A stretch of DNA of 60,508 nt from Thalassotalea loyana (GTDB lineage: Bacteria; Pseudomonadota; Gammaproteobacteria; Enterobacterales; Alteromonadaceae), in assembly GCF_030161435.1 (NCBI RefSeq), contig NZ_BSSV01000011.1:1-60508 (forward strand), written 5' to 3'. The translations under genes and the position numbers were made by a program. The stretch's first letter is position 1. The number at the start of each line of letters is the position of its first letter. The notes beneath the pieces are model-generated. The model made no database searches and was not told the DNA's origin. It was given only the letters and a program-made list of their open reading frames with translations. Positions 37,389 to 46,225 of this stretch are shown here, piece after piece.

Positions 37389-39482
37389 TTACGAACTAAC
37401 GTTTTCACGATATGCGAGCCATTTAGCTAGCCATTTTGTTGCCTCAGCGCAGTTAACCGCAGGGGCAATAATTTGTCCTTGCGCATTTTCGCCATCTAAC
37501 TCTCTAAACAATAGCTCGATCGCCGCACTGTTTACATTTGTACCCACGATAGGTAAATCAATCACACTGGCCAAATGAATCAACGCCTGAGTAATTGCTT
37601 TTTCAGGCTCTCTATCATCTTTATATGTCAGCGCAGCACAACTAATCCTTACCTGATCAACGGCTAAGCGTCGAACATACCTTAACGCTTCGTAGCTACC
37701 TGAGAATTCGTTGATTGATATTTTCACACCTATTTGACGAAGTTGATCAAACGCCAGCTTCACTCTATCACCAGCAGATAACAACAAGTGCTCAGAAATC
37801 GAGATCATTAAAAAGTTTGCGGGCAAATCAGCAGCTTTTAGTTCACTTTCAATATATTCCACCGTTACCTCATCAAGTAACTCTAGACTTTCGAGGTTGA
37901 TTGAAACAGGCTTTAATGCCTTGCTATTTTCCAAATCAGCCAACCAGGTTAGCGCTCTTTTTAACAATAATTGAAATACCGTAAACGCGTCGCCACTTTG
38001 AGCAGCCAGTGACTGAATATCACTTTGCTCTAGCGTTGTATCATGATCATACGGCCAGTGCATCAACACTTCATAGCCGATGACATCTTTTGATTTCAAG
38101 TTCAATTGAGGTTGAATAAAGTAGTCGAACTGATCACTATCAATCGTCGATTTAAGACGCTCCATTTTGACGAGCTGTGCTTGTGAAATCTGACTTAGCG
38201 ATTGATCAAAGAAGTATATTGTTTGATTTAATTGTTCAGCTTTCAATAAAGCATCTTCGGCAAGCGCAACAGCTTGTTTAACAGAGGAATCCCCTTTTGC
38301 CAATAGAGAAACACCAAAGGCTAGTTCGAAATTCATGGTATAGCTTTTAAACGTCATCGCCTGTGGTAATGCTGCTGTGAGCTGTTGACACACATGCTCA
38401 ACGACTTGCTTGTCTTCATACTTATTGTTAGTTAGGTCGAGTACGATCAAAAAGTGAAGGCTATGAAGGCGCGCGACATGAAATGGAATGTTAGCAAACG
38501 ATAAGTTCATCAATCCGTCTATGTTCAGGGATTGTTTCTGCATACTGTAAGCCAACTGCAATAGCAAGGCGTCTGAATTTTCATAGCCAAGAATTTTATT
38601 CGCCTGTGCAAAATTAACAGGCTTGAATGCTATTGCCGCAAACCGTTTTTGTTCACCAGCAAGTAAAGCATATTCAAGTTTTTTTATCGCCTGTCCTTGT
38701 AAGGGAAAATTCGTTACGGCGTCTCGAGCATACATTTGCCAATCATCTTGATTAAAACTAGATGCCTGCTCTCCGTTTTTACGCGACTCAAACGTAAACA
38801 ATGACCAACCTATATGAGCTAAGACAATGCAATAACCTAGGCCAACGACTTGATACACAAGGACATCATTAATCAATTGGTTTATCCACAACCAAAATAC
38901 AGCACCGCTTAACAAGGTAACGAGAAATGACACCATTAACCACAAGTAGCTACTTTGTTGTGCTTTAATCAGCATGTAACCGCGCCAATAAGCCAAAATA
39001 CTTGCAATGATAAACCATGCTAACCATGTCAATTTGTGATCAAGCGCAGGAATAAAAAATAGACTTAATTCAAATAATGCAAACAACAACAATAGCGTTA
39101 CGGTTAAGTACTTTATTTTGTCTAACTTCAGTTCAGCTAGCCAGTCAGCTCTATTTGGCATTAATAACAATAAACCAACGTAAACATTTGCCGCAGAACA
39201 CAACCATAAGTGATTTTCGCTCCATCCTTGGCCATGAGCATTTTGACTGATACAGCCAATCAAAAACAGTAATGAAATGAAAAGTAAACTTGGAAAAACA
39301 AATACGGTGGGTTGACTTAACGAACGATAAACAGCAAAGAAGAGCACAGGTAATGAGATACCGATAATGAAGCTTATCGACAGTTGTGAAAGAGAGTAGC
39401 TCAACTCAGCCGCATTGGCCGAGCACGCAAAAAACAAGCTAAATAACGAAAAAATACGTATATATGTCATGCAGTACAGCAA
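37389..39482 (-). CDS. Membrane protein with degenerate GGDEF and EAL domains, CsrD-like
   Basis: A 697-residue protein with a signal peptide (CSANAAEL) and about seven further membrane helices up to residue 225. The GGDEF domain (about 240-400) has HSLHF in place of the signature, and the EAL domain (about 420-690) has EVL, ISISEHLL and INEFSGSYEALRY where active enzymes have EAL, EITE and DDFGTGYSS. Both catalytic centres are lost, so it is probably a regulator or binding protein. E. coli CsrD has the same double degeneration and steers RNase E to CsrB/C; the neighbour rraA also acts on RNase E. The start is uncertain: a TTG at 39482 or an ATG at 39470. Confidence 0.8.
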   Translation of the reverse strand: MLYCMTYIRIFSLFSLFFACSANAAELSYSLSQLSISFIIGISLPVLFFAVYRSLSQPTVFVFPSLLFISLLFLIGCISQNAHGQGWSENHLWLCSAANVYVGLLLLMPNRADWLAELKLDKIKYLTVTLLLLFALFELSLFFIPALDHKLTWLAWFIIASILAYWRGYMLIKAQQSSYLWLMVSFLVTLLSGAVFWLWINQLINDVLVYQVVGLGYCIVLAHIGWSLFTFESRKNGEQASSFNQDDWQMYARDAVTNFPLQGQAIKKLEYALLAGEQKRFAAIAFKPVNFAQANKILGYENSDALLLQLAYSMQKQSLNIDGLMNLSFANIPFHVARLHSLHFLIVLDLTNNKYEDKQVVEHVCQQLTAALPQAMTFKSYTMNFELAFGVSLLAKGDSSVKQAVALAEDALLKAEQLNQTIYFFDQSLSQISQAQLVKMERLKSTIDSDQFDYFIQPQLNLKSKDVIGYEVLMHWPYDHDTTLEQSDIQSLAAQSGDAFTVFQLLLKRALTWLADLENSKALKPVSINLESLELLDEVTVEYIESELKAADLPANFLMISISEHLLLSAGDRVKLAFDQLRQIGVKISINEFSGSYEALRYVRRLAVDQVRISCAALTYKDDREPEKAITQALIHLASVIDLPIVGTNVNSAAIELLFRELDGENAQGQIIAPAVNCAEATKWLAKWLAYRENVSS

Positions 39483-39564
39483 AGCCCTAAGTTAAACATC
39501 ACGATTTCGTGCTCGATGTCTAACTTAGCCTATGCAATAAAGCTGATTTTGTACAGTTTTTCGT

Positions 39565-40809
39565 TTAGTGATTACTTACTGATTTTCCTGATTTAAATAA
39601 CCTTGATAGTGGGTTCACACCAAATTGATAACAAAGCTCTGCAGGTTGAGTTATGTCCCACATGGCAATATCGGCATCCATTCCGACTTTGAGCTGGCCC
39701 TTTTCATTTGAAAGGCCAAGCGCTTTAGCACCAAAACAGGTGACGCCAGCAAGTGCCTCATTAGGAGTCAGTCGGAATAAAGTACACGCCATATTCAACA
39801 TCAATTGCAAAGAATTAAGTGGTGAAGATCCCGGATTCGCATCACTTGCAATGGCCATTGGCACATTATATTTTCTTAACAGCTCAATTGGCGGTAATTG
39901 GGTTTCTCTCAAAAAATAAAACGCTCCAGGTAATAGAACGGCTGTCATGCCAGCATCGGCCATGGCTTGCACACCAGCTTCATCAAGAAACTCGATGTGG
40001 TCAGATGACAATGCATTATATTTTGCCGCCAACGCTGTACCACCAATGTTAGACAATTGCTCAGCATGGATTTTAACAGGAATATTTAACTTGCTAGCAG
40101 CCTGGAAAACCTGCTCGGTTTGGTCTGCATCAAACGCTATCCCTTCACAAAATACATCTACGGCGTCGACAAGGTCAGATGCCTGTGCTTGCGAGAGCAT
40201 TTCATTACACACTAGGTCAATGTAGCCTTGGCTATTCTCTTTAAACTCAGGTGGTAATGCATGGGCGCCTAAAAATGTGCGCCTTACTGTTAGCGGTAAA
40301 ACATGACTTACTTGACTAGCAACCCTCAACATTTTTAATTCATTTTCAATATCAAGTCCGTATCCTGACTTTATTTCCAGCGTTGTTACGCCCTGACTAT
40401 TGAGTGCTTTAGCTCTTTTTAATGCCCCTTCAAGCAACTCAGCTTCGGTTGCTTCTCGAGTAGCATTTACCGTTGAGATAATGCCACCGCCTGCTTTGGC
40501 AATTTCTTCATAGCTTTTGCCCTGAAGGCGCATTTCAAACTCATTCGCTCGATTACCACCAAAAACGATATGCGTATGACAGTCGATTAACCCTGGTGTT
40601 AGCCACTGGCCTTCGCCATCGATAATTTCATCAGCGTCATACTTAGGTAATTCATTTTGCTTTCCTAACCATGCAATCTTGCCATTTTCAATCGCCAAGG
40701 CACCATCAAGAATCTCGCCATAATCACTAGCGCCATTAGACATAGTTGCGATATTGACGTTAAGCAAAACAGTTTGCCAGCGAAAGCGTGAAGTAGATTG
40801 GTCGTTCAT
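39565..40809 (-). CDS. hutI: Imidazolonepropionase
   Basis: A 414-residue metal-dependent amidohydrolase of histidine degradation that opens imidazolone-5-propionate to N-formimino-glutamate. Motifs are the metal site [41 protein letters not shown] and [12 protein letters not shown]. The length is normal. hutH, hutU and hutG are not in the window, so it is an orphan copy here and its partners must lie elsewhere. Confidence 0.95.
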   Translation of the reverse strand: MNDQSTSRFRWQTVLLNVNIATMSNGASDYGEILDGALAIENGKIAWLGKQNELPKYDADEIIDGEGQWLTPGLIDCHTHIVFGGNRANEFEMRLQGKSYEEIAKAGGGIISTVNATREATEAELLEGALKRAKALNSQGVTTLEIKSGYGLDIENELKMLRVASQVSHVLPLTVRRTFLGAHALPPEFKENSQGYIDLVCNEMLSQAQASDLVDAVDVFCEGIAFDADQTEQVFQAASKLNIPVKIHAEQLSNIGGTALAAKYNALSSDHIEFLDEAGVQAMADAGMTAVLLPGAFYFLRETQLPPIELLRKYNVPMAIASDANPGSSPLNSLQLMLNMACTLFRLTPNEALAGVTCFGAKALGLSNEKGQLKVGMDADIAMWDITQPAELCYQFGVNPLSRLFKSGKSVSNH

Positions 40810-40918
40810 GATGGAGTCTCGAAAAAAGCACGTGCTTTAGTAATAGATGCGGGGATTATAAGGCAAAAGTAAATGGTATTCAGTAATTAAAATCGACACA
40901 AAAAGAGAGACAGATAGG

Positions 40919-40946
40919 GATAGTGTACGCGCTAATTAACACTATC
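40919..40946. repeat. 8-bp inverted repeat in the hutI-SPFH gap
   Basis: GATAGTGT and ACACTATC are separated by 12 bp. The repeat is about 110 bp upstream of hutI and could be an operator for it or for the divergent operon. No T-run is adjacent. Confidence 0.35.
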
Positions 40947-40977
40947 GACTCATCTGTATTTTTAACAAAACTTTTAC

Positions 40978-41007
40978 ATTGACATATTATGTCAATAGGT
41001 ATATGGT
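40978..41007 (+). promoter_or_regulatory. Promoter of the NfeD/SPFH operon with a 19-bp palindromic operator
   Basis: A consensus -35 TTGACA (40979-40984) and a -10 TATGGT (41002-41007) are 17 bp apart. ATTGACATA-T-TATGTCAAT (40978-40996) is a perfect 9+1+9 palindrome that contains the -35, so a dimeric protein bound there should block or control transcription. It lies 28 bp before the first gene. Confidence 0.75.
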
Positions 41008-41034
41008 TATTTAACGGTCATAACAGGAGAGTTA

Positions 41035-41241
41035 ATGATGAATAAAACCATACGATATATTGTTATTCTATCGTTGTTAGTTTTGGCTATCGTATTTTAC
41101 AGCTTAGGAAGCATTCACGAACTGTTTATTTTACTCATTTTAGGTTTCTGCTTTGAGGCAGCCTTCTGGATAGTCGCTTTTAGAGACCATAAACGAGAGA
41201 AGAGAAAAGCCGCTAAACAGTATTTGCAAAACTTACAATAG
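41035..41241 (+). CDS. Small two-helix membrane protein
   Basis: A 68-residue protein with two membrane helices (about 6-22 and 28-48) and a strongly basic tail (RDHKREKRKAAKQYL). AGGAGA precedes two possible starts, ATG at 41035 or 41038. It is the first gene of the operon with NfeD and two SPFH proteins, so it is probably an accessory membrane subunit of that system. I do not recognise its family. Confidence 0.65.
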   Translation: MMNKTIRYIVILSLLVLAIVFYSLGSIHELFILLILGFCFEAAFWIVAFRDHKREKRKAAKQYLQNLQ

Positions 41242-41253
41242 ATGGGAGGAACA

Positions 41254-41709
41254 ATGGAAATTCTACTGTCATTCGAAACTTGGATCGTATTAGCTATTTT
41301 GCTTGCTAGTGCTGAAATATTTGTTCCTGGTGGCATCTTACTTAATCTAGGTATCGCCTCATTGATTGTCGCTATAGGTATAAAAACCGCATTATTGACT
41401 AACGGTGTAGCCATTTTCACCACATGGTTTATCAGTGCCACATTTTTACTATTTATCGGTTATTACTTCACAAACAAATTATTTCCATCCAAGCAACGAG
41501 TCGATAATACCGACGAGGAATTGGACGTCTTTGGTCATGAAGTTGTAGTAACGGAGACAATTGGCCCTGGTCAACATAAAGGACGCGTTGAATTTCAAGG
41601 TACTTCATGGACAGCGTTAGGCGACGGTTCAACAATCTCACAAGGCACAAAAGCTGTCGTGATCTGTAAAGAAAACATTTCATTAGTTGTTGAGCCAAAA
41701 ACAAACTAA
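41254..41709 (+). CDS. NfeD-like membrane protein
   Basis: A 151-residue protein of the short NfeD class. The ATG at 41254 follows GGGAGGA; a frame start at 41242 overlaps that site. Helices at about 6-70 are followed by a soluble C-terminal OB-fold domain (GRVEFQGTSWTALGDGSTIS through LVVEPK). Short NfeD proteins pair with stomatin-like SPFH proteins in membrane microdomains, and that is exactly the layout here: the next two genes are SPFH proteins. In E. coli the equivalent pair is YbbK/QmcA and YbbJ. Confidence 0.85.
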   Translation: MEILLSFETWIVLAILLASAEIFVPGGILLNLGIASLIVAIGIKTALLTNGVAIFTTWFISATFLLFIGYYFTNKLFPSKQRVDNTDEELDVFGHEVVVTETIGPGQHKGRVEFQGTSWTALGDGSTISQGTKAVVICKENISLVVEPKTN

Positions 41710-41738
41710 TTAATACAAACATAGCAAAGGAGTTATCT

Positions 41739-42659
41739 ATGTTAGCAACTTTGACCTTTGGTCTTCTCTTTTTAATCTTTATATTGCTTAAACTCATACT
41801 AATCGTAGAAATGCGTGAGGTTTGCATTATCGAACGACTGGGTAAATTTAGAGCAGTAATGCAACCTGGAGTGCATTTTCTTATCCCGTTCATTGATCGT
41901 GTTGCATACCGCCACGAAACACGTGAGCAGGTTTTAGACATTCCAGCCCAAAGCTGTATTTCGAAAGATAACATCCAAATTAATGTCGATGGCTTAGTTT
42001 ACATTAAAGTGATGGATGGAATGAAAGCAAGTTATGGTATCGAAGACTATCGTACTGCCAGTGTCAATTTGGCACAAACGACGATGCGAAGTGAAATCGG
42101 TAAATTAAACCTCAGTGAGACATTCTCCGAAAGAGATAAATTGAATGAAACAATCGTCACTGAAATTGATAAAGCGTCAGATCCATGGGGAATTAAAGTA
42201 CTGCGCTACGAAGTGAGAAACATCACACCGTCACCTAATGTTATTCACACGTTAGAGAAGCAAATGGAAGCAGAACGTGAGAAACGAGCGGAAATTACAT
42301 TAGCAGAGGCAGAGCGTGAATCGACGATTAACCTTTCTGAGGGCGAGCGCCAAGAGGCCATAAACCTCTCGGAAGGCGATAAGCAACGCCAAATAAATGA
42401 AGCAGAAGGTAGAGCGCGAGAAATCGAAATACTTACTCAAGCATCGGCTGAAGGTGTCAATATGATCGCTAAAGCAGCGTTGAAAAAAGGTGGCAACGAA
42501 GCAATTAAAATGCGCTTAATGGAACAATACATCGGGCAAACTGGTGACATATTAGCAACAGCAGATGTCTCTGTATTACCGACAGAAATAGCAAAACTTG
42601 AAGGTTTCTTTGATGGAATGGAGAAAGTGACTGCGACAACTCAAGGAGGTAAAGCCTAA
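41739..42659 (+). CDS. SPFH/stomatin family protein (paraslipin, QmcA-like), copy 1
   Basis: A 306-residue protein with one N-terminal membrane helix (about 3-22), a SPFH/band 7 domain (VCIIERLGKFRAVMQPGVHF, LDIPAQSCISKDN, AQTTMRSEIGKLNLSETF) and a long coiled-coil tail (about 165-255) with imperfect repeats such as TINLSEGER, AINLSEGDK and QINEAEGRA. Such proteins form large rings in the inner membrane that organise microdomains and regulate membrane proteases. AAAGGAG precedes the ATG. Its stop overlaps the start of the second SPFH gene by one base. Confidence 0.92.
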   Translation: MLATLTFGLLFLIFILLKLILIVEMREVCIIERLGKFRAVMQPGVHFLIPFIDRVAYRHETREQVLDIPAQSCISKDNIQINVDGLVYIKVMDGMKASYGIEDYRTASVNLAQTTMRSEIGKLNLSETFSERDKLNETIVTEIDKASDPWGIKVLRYEVRNITPSPNVIHTLEKQMEAEREKRAEITLAEAERESTINLSEGERQEAINLSEGDKQRQINEAEGRAREIEILTQASAEGVNMIAKAALKKGGNEAIKMRLMEQYIGQTGDILATADVSVLPTEIAKLEGFFDGMEKVTATTQGGKA

Positions 42660-43597
42660 TGCCATTTTCACAAGATCAATTAGATATATTTATTTTAGTC
42701 GTTTGGGGCGCAATATTTTTCTTTGTTGCATTTAAGTTTGTCCAATCAATCTGCTTAGTTCCAACAAAAAAGGCTTACGTTGTTGAACGTTTAGGTAAAT
42801 ATCGTTCAACGTTAGAAGCAGGCTTTCATTTGTTGTTACCTTTTATTGACCGAGTAGCCTATGTACATGACTTAAAGGAAGAAACAATTAACGTTCCACC
42901 ACAAGAGTGTTTTTCTCGCGACGAGGTTAACGTCGAAGTCGATGGTGTGATCTATATCCAAGTGGTTGACCCAATAAAGGCAAGTTACGGCATCACCGAC
43001 TATCGTTTTGCGGCAACTCAACTAGCCCAGACGACAACTCGTTCAGTTATTGGTACGTTGGACTTAGACAGAACCTTTGAAGAACGTGACGTTATTAGTG
43101 CGAAAGTTGTCGAGGTGTTAGATAAAGCAGGTGAAAGCTGGGGTATTCGAGTACACCGATATGAAATAAAGAATATTTCACCTCCACTAACTGTAAAGAA
43201 TGCGATGGAAATGCAAGTAAATGCAGAGCGAGAAAGAAGAGCTATATTAGCCAAATCACTGGGTGATAAAACAAGTAGAATTAATCGCTCAGAAGGTCTA
43301 AAGCGTGAAATGATTAATATTTCTGAAGGTGAAAAACAACGCAGAATTAACTCTGCAGAAGGTAAGGCTGCCGAAATCTTTGCTATCGCCAAGGCAACAG
43401 GCGATGCGATAGAGAAAATGGCGGATGTTATTACTCAAGATGGCGGACAACAAGCAATTGAAATGCAATTATCTGAACAATATTTGCAGAAAATGAAGGG
43501 ATTAAGCCAAGAAAATAGAAAAGTAATTTTACCTGCAAATTTATTAAACTTTGATCAATGGTTAAGCACCATGGGGTTAAATAAGTCAAAGCAATAA
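42659..43597 (+). CDS. SPFH/stomatin family protein (paraslipin), copy 2
   Basis: A 312-residue paralogue of the preceding protein, with a membrane helix at about 9-28, a SPFH domain (AYVVERLGKYRSTLEAGFHL, VPPQECFSRDEVNVEVD, AQTTTRSVIGTLDLDRTF) and a coiled-coil tail with the repeats RINRSEGLK, MINISEGEK and RINSAEGKA. The two differ at many positions, so this is an old duplication, and they may build a mixed ring. The start overlaps the previous stop (taATG), which implies coupled translation. A terminator ends the operon. Confidence 0.92.
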   Translation: MPFSQDQLDIFILVVWGAIFFFVAFKFVQSICLVPTKKAYVVERLGKYRSTLEAGFHLLLPFIDRVAYVHDLKEETINVPPQECFSRDEVNVEVDGVIYIQVVDPIKASYGITDYRFAATQLAQTTTRSVIGTLDLDRTFEERDVISAKVVEVLDKAGESWGIRVHRYEIKNISPPLTVKNAMEMQVNAERERRAILAKSLGDKTSRINRSEGLKREMINISEGEKQRRINSAEGKAAEIFAIAKATGDAIEKMADVITQDGGQQAIEMQLSEQYLQKMKGLSQENRKVILPANLLNFDQWLSTMGLNKSKQ

Positions 43598-43601
43598 AAA
43601 C

Positions 43602-43630
43602 AAAAAGGCTAGCTTAAACGCTAGCCTTTT
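43602..43630. terminator. Terminator of the SPFH operon
   Basis: AAAAGGCTAGC - TTAAAC - GCTAGCCTTTT, an 11-bp stem with A and T flanks, just after the second SPFH gene. It can also end the convergent small membrane gene. Confidence 0.88.
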
Positions 43631-43653
43631 GATTATTTACGCCTGTTAATTTA

Positions 43654-43953
43654 TTACATTGAAATAGTAAAAATGATGGAAAACATCAGCGCAGCCGAAC
43701 AAATAATTAATACTTTATCTGACAAGAATAATTTGCCTTTTCGGGCATCACGTCGAATAAAGCCAAACAATTTATAACTCAGTGCTGAAATCAATGCTAT
43801 TAATAGATGCACTACGATAGTTTTTAATTGCAAGTTCTCATCCCATAAAAACACTGGGCCAGAGTAACTAACAAAAAACAAATCCATAATTGAGACGTGG
43901 GCAAACAAAGCGATAAATAAGAGGATTATTGGATATTTAGTGCGAAATGACAT
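43654..43953 (-). CDS. Small membrane protein of unknown function, three helices
   Basis: A 99-residue protein with hydrophobic helices at about 9-28, 44-62 and 80-97, and a basic loop (FIRRDARKGK) between the second and third. It is transcribed alone, convergent with the SPFH operon and divergent from the binding-protein gene at 44131. I do not recognise the family. Confidence 0.55.
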   Translation of the reverse strand: MSFRTKYPIILLFIALFAHVSIMDLFFVSYSGPVFLWDENLQLKTIVVHLLIALISALSYKLFGFIRRDARKGKLFLSDKVLIICSAALMFSIIFTISM

Positions 43954-44130
43954 GGGAATAGCGATAGTTAGTTAAGTTGTGTCATCTTACTTAAGTTAAG
44001 AATAACAAGCAAAACTATTGTTTTTAAACATACAACAGGGTCAAAAATATTCCTGTTTAAAAAACAGTCCCCTCTCCAAACCTTTGTAGTATGATGAACA
44101 TGTCCTGATGATAAGAGTAGAGTGGTGCTA

Positions 44131-44892
44131 ATGAATGACACAAAGGTTTTCATTTTAATTGCCAAAACATTGCTGCTTGTGATGTCATTACTTTCGGCTC
44201 CTACAAACGCTAAAGCCCTAGTCTATTTATACACGTACCATAACAAGCCTCCTTTTGTGATCAATCAAGCAAAAGAAGAAGGACTCTATTTCGATTTAGC
44301 GGCATCACTTTCTGAACATAGTTCCCAATACAATTTTAAGACGGTTTACATACCAAGAAAAAGGCTCGATCATATTATTTCGAGACAACAGCTAGACGGG
44401 ATTGTACTTGACGCAGCCCCTCGATGGTTTAATGACCCAGATGAAACAGTATTTCGCTGGAGCGTTGGTTTTTATCAAGACAGAGATGAGTTTGTCTCGC
44501 TCAAATCAGCACCTTTTAACTATAAAAAACCGTCATCGTTTGAAAATAAATCATTAGCAACTGTCGCAGGTTACTACTATTTTGGTATTAATGAGGCAGT
44601 GCTAGAAAACAAACTTTCTCGCGTAGATACCGTGGGCGAACTTCAAGTTTTAGAGCTGATTGCTAAGCAACGAGTGGATTTTGGCATTGTTAGCTATTCT
44701 GTTTTTAAGTATTTGATCAAAAATGGCGATGTTATAGACATCTATCATACATCGCCTATCCCTCACGATGAATTTCAGCGAAGAGCTTTTGGCCCACAAG
44801 AGTTAACGCCAGCACTCGAAGAATTTAATAGGCTTATTCAGCGTTTCAAAAATCAGGGACACTTAGCCTCCTTAATCGGCCAATATCAATGA
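44131..44892 (+). CDS. Periplasmic solute-binding protein-like (SBP_bac_3 family)
   Basis: A 253-residue exported protein. A signal peptide (about 1-27, ending TNAKA) precedes a type II periplasmic-binding fold: YTYHNKPPFVINQ, LYFDLAASLSEHSSQYNFK, a hinge near residue 130, then RVDFGIVSYSVFKYLIKN and a C-terminal FNRLIQRFKNQGHLASLIGQ. No transporter genes are adjacent, so it may act as a lone receptor or may not be linked to transport. A GTG nine bases upstream is an alternative start. Confidence 0.8.
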   Translation: MNDTKVFILIAKTLLLVMSLLSAPTNAKALVYLYTYHNKPPFVINQAKEEGLYFDLAASLSEHSSQYNFKTVYIPRKRLDHIISRQQLDGIVLDAAPRWFNDPDETVFRWSVGFYQDRDEFVSLKSAPFNYKKPSSFENKSLATVAGYYYFGINEAVLENKLSRVDTVGELQVLELIAKQRVDFGIVSYSVFKYLIKNGDVIDIYHTSPIPHDEFQRRAFGPQELTPALEEFNRLIQRFKNQGHLASLIGQYQ

Positions 44893-44916
44893 CGCAAAGC
44901 TCATCTGTTTTCACTA

Positions 44917-45747
44917 TCAACTATGCTCTAGCCAATGCATTAGGTCAGGAAGTTGATACTGGTAATTGAGTCTTTTTCGAGTATCCTCGCCAAAGATTCT
45001 TTTAGCCTGTGCACTATCTTTTGCCAAATCAAACCTTGGCTCTTTTAAGCCAATGGCCCGAGCAGCTTCACGGTAAAATTCATGTTTACTCGCTTTCGTC
45101 ATGCTCACGCCATGATACACACCGCTAATTTCCTCACATTGAATCATGTTAACTAGTAAGCCCACTGCATCTTTTTGATGAATAAGGTTTACGGGCGCAA
45201 GTCCATCGCTATACAGTTTATCTAATTTGAAAAAACGCCCTGGATGACGATCTTCACCCACCAAACCAGATAACCTTAACACCGCTGACTGAAGGTGTTC
45301 ATTGGTTGCCGTGATTACCGTCATTTCTGCACGGGATAAGATGTCAACTTTGGGTGCTGCCAGGTTTAGTGAAGCAGATTCATCAATATCATTGTGTAGG
45401 CCATTTAACACAGCCGTAGAGCTTACAAGAATAACTCTTGCGACTTGGCAGCTTGTCGCCAGCGACATAATGTCTTGAATTTTTTCAGGATAGTTTGTCT
45501 CACCTTTTCTTAGTTGAGGTGTAATGGCAATAACCCAAACATTATATTGAGACAACGTGGTTAAACTTAGTGGTGATAGCGCCTCAGTCAAAGGCAACGA
45601 TAATTGTAGAGCATCTATATTAAGGGCGTTAAGGGCTGAAACTGATGCTTCACTTTGTCCTGTGCCTAGAACGTCGATAGACTGAGCTTTGAGAGCATGA
45701 GCCAATGCTTTACCTAACCAACCACACCCTATTATTGCAACCTTCAT
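44917..45747 (-). CDS. NAD(P)-dependent epimerase/dehydratase-like protein (YeeZ-like)
   Basis: A 276-residue protein with an N-terminal Rossmann fold (MKVAIIGCGWLGKALAHAL) and an extended-SDR layout (VILVSSTAVLNGL, SAVLRLSGLVGEDRHPG). The YxxxK catalytic pair is not clear, so it may be an atypical SDR. The start at 45747 has GAGAAG upstream and lies directly after the previous stop. It is the last gene of a three-gene minus-strand unit with the NTF2-like and acetyltransferase/thioesterase genes. The substrate is unknown. Confidence 0.8.
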   Translation of the reverse strand: MKVAIIGCGWLGKALAHALKAQSIDVLGTGQSEASVSALNALNIDALQLSLPLTEALSPLSLTTLSQYNVWVIAITPQLRKGETNYPEKIQDIMSLATSCQVARVILVSSTAVLNGLHNDIDESASLNLAAPKVDILSRAEMTVITATNEHLQSAVLRLSGLVGEDRHPGRFFKLDKLYSDGLAPVNLIHQKDAVGLLVNMIQCEEISGVYHGVSMTKASKHEFYREAARAIGLKEPRFDLAKDSAQAKRIFGEDTRKRLNYQYQLPDLMHWLEHS

Positions 45748-45748
45748 A

Positions 45749-46225
45749 TTAATGCTTCTCTGACTTTTTGTAGCTTTCAACTTGCTTTACGATGTCTTTT
45801 GCAATGTCGTTTGGTAAAGGAATAGATAAATTATATTGGCTTAGCAACCATTGTTCTCCAACTTTAATTAACACACCAGAGCCTCTGCACTGACCGTAGG
45901 ATTTGTGTACAAGTAACTCGTCAAAAAACAATACGTCCTCTGATATTTGAGAGATATTTTGTTGTGTAGGTGTATATCGCCAGCCAATTCCTCTAGAAAA
46001 ATAAGGTTTAACAAAACTCGCGAAGCTATCCTTTGTCCAGCGCTCAGTTGCATCTGTACCTAAAAAGATAAAATCACGATGCATTAAAGAAAAGTACGCC
46101 TTGGTATCAGCAGTAGCGGCTGCTTCGTGAAATTGATTAAGGACATTTTTTGCTTCAACTTCTATTGACTGAGCAAAGCTCAATTGATGAACAAATAAAA
46201 ACGCAATAAAAATCAATCTGTACAT
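45749..46225 (-). CDS. Exported NTF2/SnoaL-like (DUF4440) protein
   Basis: A 158-residue protein with a signal peptide (YRLIFIAFLFVHQLSFAQS) and an NTF2-like cone fold: VLNQFHEAAATADTKAYFSL, a central strand pair with FIFLGTDATERWTKDSF, and VLIKVGEQWLLSQYNLSIP. Members bind or isomerise small molecules, and many have no known role. It starts at the stop of the preceding gene (one-base overlap) and is followed directly by the epimerase-like gene, so all three are co-expressed. Confidence 0.8.
   Translation of the reverse strand: MYRLIFIAFLFVHQLSFAQSIEVEAKNVLNQFHEAAATADTKAYFSLMHRDFIFLGTDATERWTKDSFASFVKPYFSRGIGWRYTPTQQNISQISEDVLFFDELLVHKSYGQCRGSGVLIKVGEQWLLSQYNLSIPLPNDIAKDIVKQVESYKKSEKH

Noticed and set aside
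40919-40946. 8-bp inverted repeat as the hutI terminator or HutC operator
   Set aside because: It is upstream of hutI, not downstream, has no T-run, and does not resemble HutC sites that I know; kept only as a low-confidence repeat.
41115-41441. 108-residue frame on the minus strand over the NfeD region, and similar antisense frames elsewhere
   Set aside because: They are mirror frames of well-supported genes, lack ribosome binding sites and show no domain features.
41739-43597. Duplicate SPFH genes as an assembly artefact
   Set aside because: The two genes differ widely in sequence, so this is a true, old duplication.
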